From assembly GCA_900088475.1 (NCBI GenBank), contig FLMG01002277.1, forward strand, positions 7,284 through 57,582: a stretch of 50,299 nt of DNA, read 5' to 3'. Position numbers and translations under genes: made by a program. The number at the start of each line of letters is the position of its first letter. Positions within the stretch are counted from its first letter, which is position 1. Below the pieces are notes generated by a model. The model ran no database searches, was not told the DNA's origin, and saw nothing but the letters and a program-made list of their open reading frames with translations. The stretch comes from Hyphochytrium catenoides (lineage: Eukaryota > Sar > Hyphochytriomycetes > Hyphochytriales > Hyphochytriaceae). This document shows positions 1-11,900 of this stretch, one piece after another.

Positions 1-2663
1 TTCGCTTTGCTTGTGTTTCTCCAGCAAAGTCCTGAACTCAAGAGAGGACGATAGAGAAGTACGATAGTGGAACTGGATAGTCTGTCCTTCATTTATGTCT
101 CCGCTTGGCATAGCTATGACGAGCGCCGAGACCTCTTTCCCTTGCACCCAGTCCTATATGTGAAAAGCCGCAATTACTCTTCCACCAGCCCAGAGAACAA
201 TATAGTTCCAGGAGAAGAGAGAGAAGCTGTATGCTATGAAACAGTATACAAAGTGCTAGCAAAACACATATCGATGGGATAGAAGGGTTGGACGTTGATA
301 TGTATAGAAGCAAAGCTCTACAAAGTCTTTCGGATTGCTCCGTGAATACGATAACTTCACATTTACTAGGAAGAAACTGAGGCTAGAGGCACACCGAAGG
401 ACAGATATGTAAGAAGGTTCACCTTAAGCAAACCACCGTGTCGTATAATATAGTCAGTATTCGATCCCTTTGGTCCTGTGGCTCCTAATTCTCCGGTGCT
501 TGTCGAGCTCGGAAGCCTAAAGCCAGCTAGAATGACATCGCTAAAATGCGCCCTCTCAGTAGCATCCAGCTCCTGCAGTAACAACCCAGTTGAGGATAAG
601 ACGCAGGAAGTGATGTACACGCAAGAGAGACATTTCAGCATGAAGCCTATACATCTTGCTGTCTTCTTGTCGGGATCATCCTAGCATTAGTAAGCACTCT
701 GAACTTCCATCCTCCACCATGCCGTAACCCCAGATGGCACCATTGTCCAGCCTGCTCTCCCTATTCTGTGTCTCTCCCCATCCTATGTGTACTCATCTTA
801 CCTGGAACCATTCCGAGAGCGCTTCTCTTAGCGGCTTCCCATTCAACCCGTAGACGACATTTCCCCTTGCTGAGGTGATTATAAGGGGGCGACCCATGGG
901 CCTGCATCTGAACAGATGAGGAGCAGAGATGAAGACACTTTAACGTCAACGCAAGGGGCTGATGTGGACAAAGGAAGGGACTTAGCTATTGGAGAGAGAG
1001 AGATGATTAGGAAAAATGACCAGGAACGGAAAGGAAATAGGACGCGAGAGTCGTTTGTTGGAGACGTACGACCAGACGATACATAAGTGCCTGTGAGTCA
1101 AAACCCTTTCGGTGGTGTTGCACTCAATAAAAAAGCGAAGCATGTTTCAAGAAAAGCAAATCTACAGATAGATCGAGGTGAACAGTTAAACTCTAAACAA
1201 GCTCGTTTTCTTCTCTCTCACCCTTGAGAGACCATGGGGTTCATTTTGTATTCCCCAAATAAGACTAGGCCCAAAGCTCCTTCACTTCCTCTTCGCTCCC
1301 CATTGAGGTAGAACTCTGTGGTGTCATTCTGCGGGACCATGCCCCCAATAATGCGGGAGAAAGGAAGCACGTTGTCCAAGTGCTTAAGGAACTCTTCAAC
1401 AGTGAAGAAGCCCTGCCAGATTAGTTAGTAGGAGGATTTGCGTCGAGCACACTTATAGAAGTCTCGAAAAATAGAGAACAGAGGAAGAAGGCATCCCTGG
1501 AAAAGCGGAAACTTTTAAGCCATTGTACTTTATAGAGAGAAACACACTATGAAAGCGTAAGGCATTCCTATCAGCCAAAGCAAACACACGGTAGGAATGT
1601 GCTGTCTGCATTGTACCTCTTCATCAGGATTATTAGAGAAGTTGAAGGCTCTCGGCTTCTCGGATGCGAACACTACGGCAGAGGGTGCCTCCGTTTCAGG
1701 AAGACTGACTAGAGCTCTCCATAGGTCAGGCCGATCCTCGATTGCTATGTGCTCTCCTTGTACACTGTCGTCCTCATCTCGTCGGGGCAGTTGAAGTTGA
1801 GGGAGAGATGAGGTCTTTGAGAAAAAGGGAGCTAGGACAACTCCAGGTAAGGATGCACCTAAAATAGCTACGACAGGGTCGTCCGACTCCACCTACGGAT
1901 GGGGCAAAGGAGAGGGATGATAACGATCTATCAGAACCTCACATATGTCCGGGAAAAATCGCCGCTCTCTCTTATTTGTCTGTCCAAAGCTGCAGAGCCT
2001 CGGTCTCTAGCATTAGAAAGGCAATACCTCCACTCCGTCAGCAATGACCCCTCCAGGGGTTGTCACTCCCAGCACAACGCCTGGCCTTAAGCTCTCCTCT
2101 AGCTTCTCAGAGAATCGAGCTGAAAGAACTGAACTTGTTGAAATAAAGATCACCTGCATAATGGAATAAGTAAAGAGCGAAGTGATTTGAGAAGCCTAAG
2201 CACTAGAGTTTAACCGCAGCAGCTAGAGCAGAAGGAGAGTCGACAGAGGCTGCCGCCTGAGGGTGCATGATGAGGAGAGAAGGAGGAAGGTGGGCACAAG
2301 CCGACGTGATGAATTTTCCTTAATGCTGACGGCACGTCAACAGGATTGTGTAAGACCACCCCAATTGAGGTGAAGCGAGCAAGATAACTTCCAATGACCT
2401 ACCAAATCTAGTCTCCCTTTGTCATTGGTCTTCAGCCCTTGGAGCTTCTCTTTCCAGGCGTCTGAGTCTACCTCCTCCTGCCCTCTCAACAGCATTGATG
2501 ACCAGGTAGCCCTTGCCCTGGCCCCACTGAAGCGTCGAGATCGGGTCGACCCTGCACGCCCACTTGCTAAAGGACTATCAAAAGAGGGGAGAATAGAGGA
2601 TGGATAGCCCCTTCGGCGTGACAGCCGCCTCAAAATAGAGACCCTAGCGACTAGGAGCGCCAT
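1..2663 (-). CDS. FIST-domain sensor-like protein, 3' end cut by window edge
   Basis: Seven exons join in phase on the minus strand: 2403-2663, 2028-2153, 1617-1892, 1222-1412, 802-901, 423-572 and 1-153, the last running off the window. The ATG at 2661-2663 opens an Arg-rich, acid-poor N-terminus (MALLVARVSILRRLSRRR...), which looks like a mitochondrial or other organellar presequence (inference). Exons 2-3 carry the FIST_N pattern (VIFISTSS, then RPGVVLGVTTPGGVIADG, then VVAILGASLPG). Exons 4-7 carry the FIST_C pattern (FYLNGERRGSEGALGLVLFG, then GRPLIITSARGNVVYGLNGK, then DYIIRH, then EGQTIQFHYR). FIST domains are known mainly from bacterial and archaeal signalling proteins and a human F-box protein, and are thought to bind small ligands such as amino acids. 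No F-box or kinase module is visible in the part present. The family call is firm; ligand and localisation are unknown. Confidence 0.8.
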
Positions 2664-3528
2664 AGTTGATGGACCGAGTTCCTTATGTGCTGTCGAGGCC
2701 TTCTCCCTTTCCGGATGTGAATAGCAGCACCTTTCGTTGTACCTCTTTCTCCGTAATCCCTGCGTTGCTGAGTCTATGTCTCGGCGCGCTCTTCTACTTC
2801 TATGACTCTTTCAGGGCTTCACGCCGCCTCTTGTCTCGAAGAAGATCCACAGCTCCTGCTCTTCAAAGCTCAGAAACTGGAAAATATATTGCTTGCAAGA
2901 AGTCTTCTTCCTGTTCTTATGTCAAAATTCAAAACCTCCTAATCCTTGTCTAAAATGCCAAGCACCAAGTCAATTTCAGTTGGTAATTTACATTTTTGAC
3001 AGCATAAGAATTTGGACCTCCATCACCCTAGTTTACATATTACTCGCTCATTGTGAATTTACCACAACTCGCACCGTCATTTTGGCAGGATGAGAGCTGA
3101 AGGTTTTGCGAATCCAAAGGACGTGACTTCTGGCACGGTCGTGACCTCCTTCGGCGGGCTCTTCATCGTATGGTTCCACTGTGAGGTAGGCCCTCGAGCT
3201 AGGGAAGGTGCTGCTGATCGGAAGGGCGTTGAGCTGATTGAGGGCTAGCCCAGCAGAGAAGAACCAGAGAAGAAGCAGGCCTCAGGAACGGTCCCACCAG
3301 GCGGACCGTGCCGTGGGAAAGGCTGGTTAGGAAACCCAGGCATGGACTTGTCCTCTCCGAGACTCTGTTTGCACTGCGAACGGAAGTTCGGGACTGACCA
3401 AGCGTCTCCGTCGAGAGTTCCAAGCAGCAGGACTAGAAGAGAAGAAATGGCAATAGAAAGAACGCGTTGATGAACAGTCGTACACTTGGCACTAAGAATA
3501 CGGATTACCTCGTGAATGAATTGCTGCA
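2664..3528. other. Divergent intergenic region
   Basis: This 865-base stretch lies between the start codons of the minus-strand FIST gene and the plus-strand Tudor-like gene, so it probably holds both promoters and 5' UTRs. Short open frames exist on both strands but show no recognisable domain and no consistent splice pattern. I see no RNA gene or repeat. Confidence 0.5.
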
Positions 3529-4873
3529 ATGGCGAATTCATCCCCGAAAGAAGAGGACTATGCGGATGACTTTGACGATGAGGAGACAACCAAGGAGAGC
3601 AAGCAGAGTGAGGGCGTACGAATACCTTCTATTGCTGAAGGCTTGACAGGTAAGCCTTATGTGCTTGCCTTTCTCCACCTCTTAGGCCGCTCTTCAAGTA
3701 ATGCCTTTCCGTCCATTCCTTTCTGACACTCACACTGCATCCTTGTTAGCGTTCTTCTGGACTCTTGCCATTTCGACTTCTACCATATGTGCTCTATGGA
3801 CCTTTTCCTTCCTGACCCACTGTCAAGATAATCTCTTCATCACGTGTCTCTTCATCACTGTGGACGGAGAGCCTCATTAACGGCCCTATGCCCGTCTCAG
3901 TTCCCTTTACCTGCTCTTGCGTCAGCCCTTGTAGGGGAACGGGTTGAGGTCTATTGGACGGAGTGCGGAGAGTGGTTCCAGGGAGTAGTGACTTCTATCA
4001 CAACCGATAACAAACTGCATGTTAGCTATGGTAAGCAACGAAGTGGAATAGATGCTAGCCCAAAGCGAGACCCGCTTGAGATAGAGAGCGAGAGGATCAC
4101 ACATGCTGACAATCATTGAGAACAAGCATGCGCTCGTCAGATAGAAAGAGGTAGAGATTAAAGAGAAGGTAGACATGACATGTCCAAGAAGAAAATGGCG
4201 GAAAGGGGACAAGGAGGACCCCTACGCTTGTCTCTGCCCCATCTTTCAATTTTTGCTCCCTTTTGCACTCTACTCTCTCTCCTTCCAGACAGAAGTTCGC
4301 CTCTCTCTCACCGACTCACATCTTCTAAAAGTCACGGGTACAGTGCCTTATTCTACCCACGCATTCGCAAGTCTTTGGTCTTGTCACTGTGCAATAGCTA
4401 ACCGCGCAGCATGTCAGATGATGGTGATGTTCGGGATGAAGAATTCAACGCTGCCAGCGTTAGGCGCGTAGGGAGTGGGAGTAAGAATGCAACGATTCAA
4501 GAAGATCCGAAAGACATTACTAGTGAGCAGTCCTCTGCCTCTGCGCCGTGAAGTTTTGTTCCCTTTTTCTTCTCTCTTTTGTGGCACTGAATCCACGTAC
4601 AAAACTCTGATGTGCCTGATATGCCTTTAAAAGTATGCGGCCGTTGTTGCGACAGGCTTGACCCTTCTAACTGAGTTGGTTTGACTGGCCTTCGTAGAGA
4701 AGTCCCTTCAAGGCTCTTCTTCGCTTACACCACCAGCACCTCAACTCCCTCAAGCGACGGATCTCACCCAAAGTGAGGAGAAAGAAAGAAAGGTTCACAA
4801 GGTTCACTGGACAACAGTCTTGCAGGCCGTGCATGGCAAGAATGAGGATAAAGTGCTGTCGGCAGTAGAGAAG
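3529..4873 (+). CDS. Tudor-like-domain protein with acidic N-terminus (first four exons)
   Basis: Exons 3529-3649, 3935-4030, 4418-4522 and 4698-4873 join in phase with GT-AG introns. The ATG at 3529 opens an acidic stretch (EEDYADDFDDEET). A compact beta-rich module spans exons 2-3: VEVYWTECGEWFQGVV, then KLHVSYDDGDVRDEEF. The W/F aromatic positions and the V-x-Y-D-D-G ending are typical of Tudor-like (royal family) domains that bind methylated Lys or Arg. The YDDG motif is recreated only by splicing 4030 to 4418, which supports the model. Exon 4 is Ser/Pro-rich, then charged (KVHKVHWTTVLQAVHG). The gene must continue past 4873, but I could not fix the remaining exons. The acidic DYxDDF start resembles several ciliary proteins, which is only suggestive. 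Function is unknown. Confidence 0.6.
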
Positions 4874-5900
4874 GTGAGAACCGCTGCCCTGAGCAGCAAT
4901 GCGACGAAAAGGACCTCAAACAGTAGCCACCAAGGGAAGTTAAATGGGAAGAATGGGAACGATAGAATTTGGATGGCAACGGCCATGGGACACGGCTAGC
5001 ACCGTGGACACGACTAACTCTTAGCAATTGACGAGAACAAGATATCATATCGCTAGCAAGAAGCAGAGTGGCTTTTAAAGCCGAGCAGCAGTGGGACAGC
5101 GAGTGCAAGAAGAGGGGAAGGTGGCAGCCAATAAGCTTTAGAAATGCTACGCTGCCCCACCCTTGAAGTTTGAATGTACACTGACTGCCAGGTGGGTGTA
5201 GGCACGAAAGAGGTTGAGAGAACGAAAAGATAAGGATGCGAGAGCGCAGCGGTATCAGCGAGAAAAGAGACCCCGGTGCGGAATGGGCTGTAGTTGCTGT
5301 CCAGAGCGCACCGAGGTGATGTCTATGCCGCCCATAGAAAAGCGGTAAGCTATTCATACGTCTCTTCATCGTCCTTGTGTTTTCGTTAACCCACCCACTT
5401 CTCCTTTGGTTCCCTTGATACTTCCACGCACTTGATTAGCATTCGAGAATATAAAAAGCAAAAAGAGGAGGAAGAGAGGGCGAGCAGAAGAGTCATTCCT
5501 TGGTATAAAAGAAAGCCAAACTCGCGGTAGCGGAGATCTCTTAGGAGGAAGCTTTCCGGCTCGTATAAAGGAGGTGTCTCTTCTCAAACTTCGGCCCTGA
5601 AGATACTAGTGGAGCAGCAGTTGTTTGCCATTATTCACGCCCTTTTTTGCTTAACTTTGCGGTCATTGGGTGGGGAAAACGGACAAAAAGAAGTGGGCAG
5701 GTAGTGACCGGCTTCCACTTCAAGAAGAACATCAAGAGGCATCGAAAGTGCCTACAGAGCATAGGGCAAGAAGTTTGCCGGAACCCCTCGTGCACTTGAA
5801 CAAAGAACAACTAATATTTGAGGCGGCTGGGAGCAGAAGAGGTGACAGCAGCATGGTGCTCGCGTGTAGGTACAGGAAGGATCGGACATAATAATAATGA
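4874..5900 (+). other. Unresolved 3' part of the Tudor-like gene
   Basis: The gene starting at 3529 has no stop in its fourth exon, so further exons should lie here. Candidates are a 22-base exon near 5295-5316 flanked by AG and GT, an open stretch near 5605-5700 (ILVEQQLFAIIHALF), and an open frame ending in a stop at 5889-5891. I could not chain them with certainty. The last candidate would end only about 10 bases from the stop of the convergent coiled-coil gene at 5901, so the two genes may overlap in their 3' UTRs. Confidence 0.35.
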
Positions 5901-8900
5901 TTAGACGTTAGGAAAGACACCTGCACTGTATGCACTGCCTTTACTGGTCTTCTTCTTGCTTTTTCCGGTCCCACTGTACGGCGAAGGAGCGGAGGACACA
6001 GGGTTCCCCTTGGCTTTTGCCGTCTTCTTTCCTGAAGTGGCAACTACCCATAGGTAGCGAATGAAAGTAGACAGCGTGTTAGGCATACCTTACTCTAATG
6101 AGAGACATGCATGGCGCTACTCTGTACCTTTCACTTCCTTGGTGAGTGCATCTATATCAGCATTGAGGGCTGCAAAGACTCGATCAAGGGAACGAGCAGA
6201 GTGAGGTGAAGGCAGGGACAACGAGTCTGCGGCTTCAGCCGTTGCAGCTGTTGCCGATGCCCTAAGGGAGGAGCGGTAAATTCGGATGAGGATGGTCACA
6301 CTCACTTTCCAGGTGCTCTGTGCTCCTTTGTCCCTCCATCTAGGTGTACGTAGCAGCTTGAACTCCATCCATACTCGTCCTACGCTGCTGTCATCGCCTT
6401 ATCTATAGCCACGGGAGCCCAATCCGTTCTTTGGTGGGCAGCACATCCCGTAACCCCCTTGCTGTCGTTCTATCTTCTCTGAGTCTGATCCTGTGGGCTT
6501 ACCTCGCGTTCTTTTTATTTCCTGCCCTGTCTACTGAAGGCAATGACAGTTGTTTGCCGCTACTATCATCCACCTGCCACACAAAATCCGTGAGGTAACA
6601 GCACCGTGGTCTCAACTTCCAGGTCGGTCATGATAGCCTCTTCTTTGGATTACGTCTCTACCTCTTGATCTCCCTATTTATGCATGCGGTACGTACCTCT
6701 GGTCCAGCACTGCCCTGGCTTCGTGCGGAAGAAGGAAGAGGAGGAGGAGGAGATTGGCTTCCCTTAATACCTTCCCGTCCTCCGCCTTTACCTTTGCTAA
6801 GGGCCTCTGAGGCAGCCTGAATGGTAAGAATGCTGGTACTCCGTGTTCCCATATAATGCGGATCTTCCTGTATCGGAACGTGATGTTAGTGCTCACATGT
6901 GAGGAGCAACAGAGCAATAACGGACCCCCAAGATAAGCTGAGAGAAGTCCAGGTAAAGCAGAGAGCAAAACCTCTTGACCAAGACGGTCCAAGTAGTAAG
7001 GAGCACTATGCTCCAATGGACTGTCCCCCTACGGACTGTGCCCCTACGCAGTGACATTGAGGCAACTTGATAATAAAGAGTGTGACCTACATCCAAGAAA
7101 ATCCTAACCAACGGCTCTTCCCTCTCCTTCTCCACTCTCTCTGTCCCTATTTCTGAAGCACCATCTATCTAACCTCTGAGTACTGACCTCATCAGGATAC
7201 AGCTCACGCGGGCCAGGACTATGGTTAAGGTAGACACCAAGATTATCTTTCGTCAGACAGGATTTGAGTGATAGCGACAGAAGAGCAAGAGACGACAGAC
7301 TATATGCAGAAGGGTGGCGATGAGAGTAACAGAAATTCGTGGACGTGAGGCCCGCAGAAGAGAAGAATGGGCCATTATGCCTACAGTGCCCAACGTTAAA
7401 CACTGAAAGCAGCTTGCCACAGGTGGATCAAGGGTAAAGTGAAGCATAACCGCAGGGACTTTACTGTCGAAGCAAGCTTCCCACGACAAACTCTCTAATA
7501 ACGTTACCTAGGTTGCGGGTGCTTGGATTGTTGCTTAGAAGACGGAATACCCGCAATGTCCATGCCGATCTGAGCAGCGATCTGAGAGAGTGGCATCTCG
7601 AAGTCGTTCTCACCCCATTCTCCTCCTAAAGCTCTCTTCTCTCCTTCTCTCTTTCCCTCTTCCCGAGTTTGCGCTTCTTCTCTATTTCTTTCGTGTGAAG
7701 ACTGTTCAGTCTCAGGCGTTGCAGACGGAGGTCGAGATGGTTTGGAAGACTCTGAATCTCTCCGGTTGGAGGTTGCAAACTCTTCCTGATTACTGCTACG
7801 CGAAGAAAATGGAGCCAAGGGTTTCGCCCTGAAGAGCAAGTCCCCCGCTAAGTTCAGGGCACTCATCAAGAATGCAAAACAAAGTCAATAGAAGAAGAAA
7901 AGAGGAGGAACAACAAGGCGTGTCCAAGAGCAAAGCCGAAGGAAGACAGGGGAAAGTCTCATCTCCGATTTGGAGGAGTGATGTAAGGGCGAATGTGGGT
8001 CTAATATTTTCAAGCTTCATACTCTCCCAGAATACCTGGCTGTTTTTCTTCCCGTGAGTCTGCTAACATCAAAGGCTAAATCCTCCGTCTTGCCCACCTT
8101 CTCTCTCAACAAATGGCTCAGTTCCTGTAGGGAGAATAGATACTCAGAATGAGTTTCAACAGGAAGTTATCAACGTACATATCAATTAAGCTTAAGAGAA
8201 CGAAAGGTAGAAGAGAGAACTAGGCTGATTAAGTTCAACTGGTGAAGAGTTGCGATACTTTCTCTTATTACCGTCTTTGTTGCCTCTGCCTCTACCCTGA
8301 GCTCATGCTCTGTCTCCAGAGCTCGCTGCAGCTCCTTTAGCTGAGTCTCAGCGTTTCTCTAGGATGGCATATGAGTCAAGAAATCGTTCGTTCTTTCCCT
8401 GCTCCCCATCTTCCTAGCCTTTCCCTATAACACCTTCTATCGTGCTTCCACTTGCTTTTATTTTCCTTTTATTTTTCTCTAATCCTCTTCATCTTCTCTT
8501 TCAGCCTATTGACTCTTAAGCCAACGCCCACCTAGAAAACATTTTGCCGCTTGTTACTTCCTTTACTTACCTCTGCCACCTGGACACTTGCTCTTAGTTC
8601 TGCTATAGTCGCATTGGCGGCTTGTTGGGTGGCTCTAAGCTCGGCTCTGAGCTTTTCTTCTTCTCTCTCCTTCTCCTCTTTCTCTCCCTCTATTCGCTGA
8701 AGCCTGTTTCTCAAAGAAGAAAGCTCCCTCCTGAGACTCTCTACCACAAGTGCTGAGTCTTCTTCGTCATGATTGGAGTTGGTAGATGTATTCGACTCCC
8801 CGTTCCTGTGGTGCTCAGGTGAGAGAGCAGCACCCATATGGATATCGAAAGGTACGATAGAATAGCGGAAAGGCAAGAAAGAGCGAGACAGGAAAGAGGA

Positions 8901-11900
8901 GGTTGAAGATGTTTGAGAGGACCAAAGGGAGAGTGCCGGCATGTGCCAACTGCGACAGTTAACTACCTTGGAGCACCTCGCTCTTGCAACCTTGCCAGCT
9001 CAGCAACTAGAGCAGCGTTCTTTTCTCTCAGGCTGGAAATATCACCCAGAAGCTGAAAAAGGATGATAAATGAAAGATGGTTAACGACCGAGTGAGCCCA
9101 GCCCACCAGGTACCGACGAGAATGGGGCCAGAGGTGATCAAGAGCGGCATGGGGCACACACGTCAATAGAACCATTTAAGCAAGCGATAGCAAGGTTAGT
9201 ATAGGCGTGGCTGGCCGCCATCATACCTGATCCTCAGTGGCCTTCCTATCCTGAACCAGGGATTCTCTCTTTCTTCTCTCTTCCTCCTTTTCTTCCTTGA
9301 GCACCTTGATCTCCTGCAATAAGAATGCCGTCTCTTTTTCTTTCGAGGACTTAAGCTCATGGTTTCCTCCTAGCTGTGCAGTTAGGACCTCAATCTCTCT
9401 TGTCTTGGAATCCAGGAGCTACGAAAATGAGTGAGGTACACGGCGATCAGAGATCAGAAAACTGAGCGGACGGCCCCTGAACACAAATTGGAGAAGATCT
9501 CGAGAGCAATTGCCAAGGGGAGGAAGCCAGGCTACTGGCCAACTTAGTTTAATCCCCGGAGCAAGATATCCGACATGGGAGAGGCAGGGGAATAAAGGTG
9601 GGGGCATAGGAGCACTAGTCCATACCGCAAAGCTCTTCTCGGCCTCTTCGTGCATCCTCTGGAGCTCGAGTCTTTGCCCTTCGGCTTCCTCTCTAAGTGC
9701 GGCTATGGTAGCTTTATTCGCCTCACTTCGCTATCAGAGGCGGAAAGGCAGGTATGTGAGACGAAGTACAATGGTGATGTGACGGAAAACAAGAGGGTTT
9801 CAATCAAATTCATCAGTGTCATCCACATAGGTAGAGCAAGGAATGGAACTGCGCTAAATGCTAGAGCACAACGTACGCGAAGGAAAGATGCCTTCGCAAT
9901 GCAAGCTGAGAATAGGAATGAATGGGAGGAACCATACTTACCCGTTCCATTTCCTTCTCCAGCTGGCTTATCTGGACTCTGAAAAGGTCTCTTTCCTTGC
10001 CTGCTCTATCTCTCTCCCCTTTTCCTTTGTCCTCTGAGGCTTTCAGCTGAGCCCTAAGGTCTGCTATTGCCGACGACGACGAGCTCTGAAGAGTAGCTTG
10101 ACGAGCTTGTGCCTCCTCGAGTGCGATACGAGATAGACGGAGCTCTTCCTTCAGCTTCTCAAGTTCCCTCTTTGTGCTCTCAAACTCTTCTTTCTTGGCT
10201 GTCAGACGTGAAACGAACAGATAGGGGAAGAAAGTGTCATCCACACACGGAAATAAGAACATTGCCCGTGGCGAGGAACAGCAGAGCACTATATCGTCAG
10301 AAGGAGAGAAGTCCGAGGAAGATCGAATCCAATAGCATCACCCTTAGCTTTTCCTCTCAGATTGTCGCACAAAAAATTAGCATGAAGCTAGGATACCTCT
10401 CTCTCTCTCTATCTTAATCTATGGGGTGTTCCCCTTCGTTGTTACGCTTCTCTTCGCACTCTCTAAGAAAGCTCCTCTTTTGTAATCTTACCCTCTCCTC
10501 CGGCTGCTTGCTCTCGTCTGAGCACCGCCAGCGCTCGGGTTGTCTCATTTAGTTCTCCTGTCGTTCTTTGCAACTGCTCCTCTAGCTGTTGGCTTCGCTG
10601 TTCTCTCCTTCTCAATTCCATTCTAACTCGGTCCATTTCACTTTCTAAGGAACATTTCAGTGCATCGAGCTCCTTGACCTGGGATTATGGTCGGCCATGA
10701 AGGACGATGATGAGAAGGCTTGAGAGAGATTACAAGCAATAACAGGCTTTGGCTCGAAATCAAGGGAGATTGGACACCGCGACATAGGGTAGAGAGATAA
10801 AGAAATCTCATGGAGGAAGGAAGTTGAGAGGTGGAGACAAAAGCAAAGGCCACAAAGACCTGAGCGAGAGCTTGGAACTTTTGTTCTTTGAGTGTCTCAA
10901 AATCTTTGAGAAGATTCTGTTGGTCCATCCTCTGCGCCTCTAGTGAAGCCTTAAGGCGCTCATTTTCCTGAGTAAAAGTGTTCACCGAACGGACAGCTTC
11001 CTCGAGATCCCTTGAGAGGCCAAAGAAGGCCATAAAGAGGAAGCGAACGACAGGGAGTGAAAGTAAAGGAGAGACCAGTAAAAAAAGAGTGAGGAGCATA
11101 AGAATTGCTGCTTAATATTCAGGGATGGCGGACTTAGAATAGATTCAAGAGCAAGAATGAACACCTTCAGTGACTAGAGCAAGCGCGGGAAAGGCAAGGT
11201 TTTGAACTACCTGAGAGGGTGCAAGCGAGGCCAACCCAGAAGGAGTGAAAACAACACACAGATCATCAAGGTTTAGATGGAAGCAGAATGGCATTGCAGT
11301 AGAGAAAGGATCGAGGATGAAGTGTCCACATCTAGAAAAGGTATAATAGTGGCAGAAAAAAACAGTGTGCCGCACAGCACCGGGTGCACGCTTCAGAAGA
11401 AAGGAAGAAAAGCGACGTGATACTTACCTCCGGAGCTTGGTGCTGCTGCTAGTGCTGCTGCCCTTCACGCTTTCTAGCTCTGTTCTTAGGTTAACCACCA
11501 TAGATGCGGCCTCCTCGAGCTGAAAACGACGATCCAGTTGCAGTTAGAGACAAACAGCGAACGCCACCCGTGAAGCAAGTCACACAGAGGACATCGAACA
11601 GGTTCCACAAGGTACGACTTATCTTCTTACAGAGGAAGAGCGACAGATACTGACAAGAGAATAGGGGATTTGCATAGTGTGGTAAGAGTAGTACATAAGA
11701 CAAAGGTTGACCTTCGCCTTCTTTTCTTGAAAGCTCTTGGTAAGCGTTAGGTTTTCTTCCTTCTGATACGCTAGCTGCGCTGTTAGACTCTGGACCTGCT
11801 CATGCAACGTCTTCACCTGTAAGAAGGGGTCGCAACGTCATCGAGAGTGAAGGTAAGACGGTCGCTGCTGGTAGGTAACTTGGTACATACAATCTTAGGG

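Noticed and set aside
4764-5369. 201-codon open frame on the minus strand, the longest in its area
   Set aside because: Ser/Leu/Arg-rich with no domain, antisense to exon 4 of the Tudor-like gene, which has better splice and motif support.
6117-6368. Possible 44-base intron (GTGAGT...TTAG) inside the C-terminal part of the coiled-coil gene
   Set aside because: Splicing it brings an early stop; reading through keeps the frame and the later phase.
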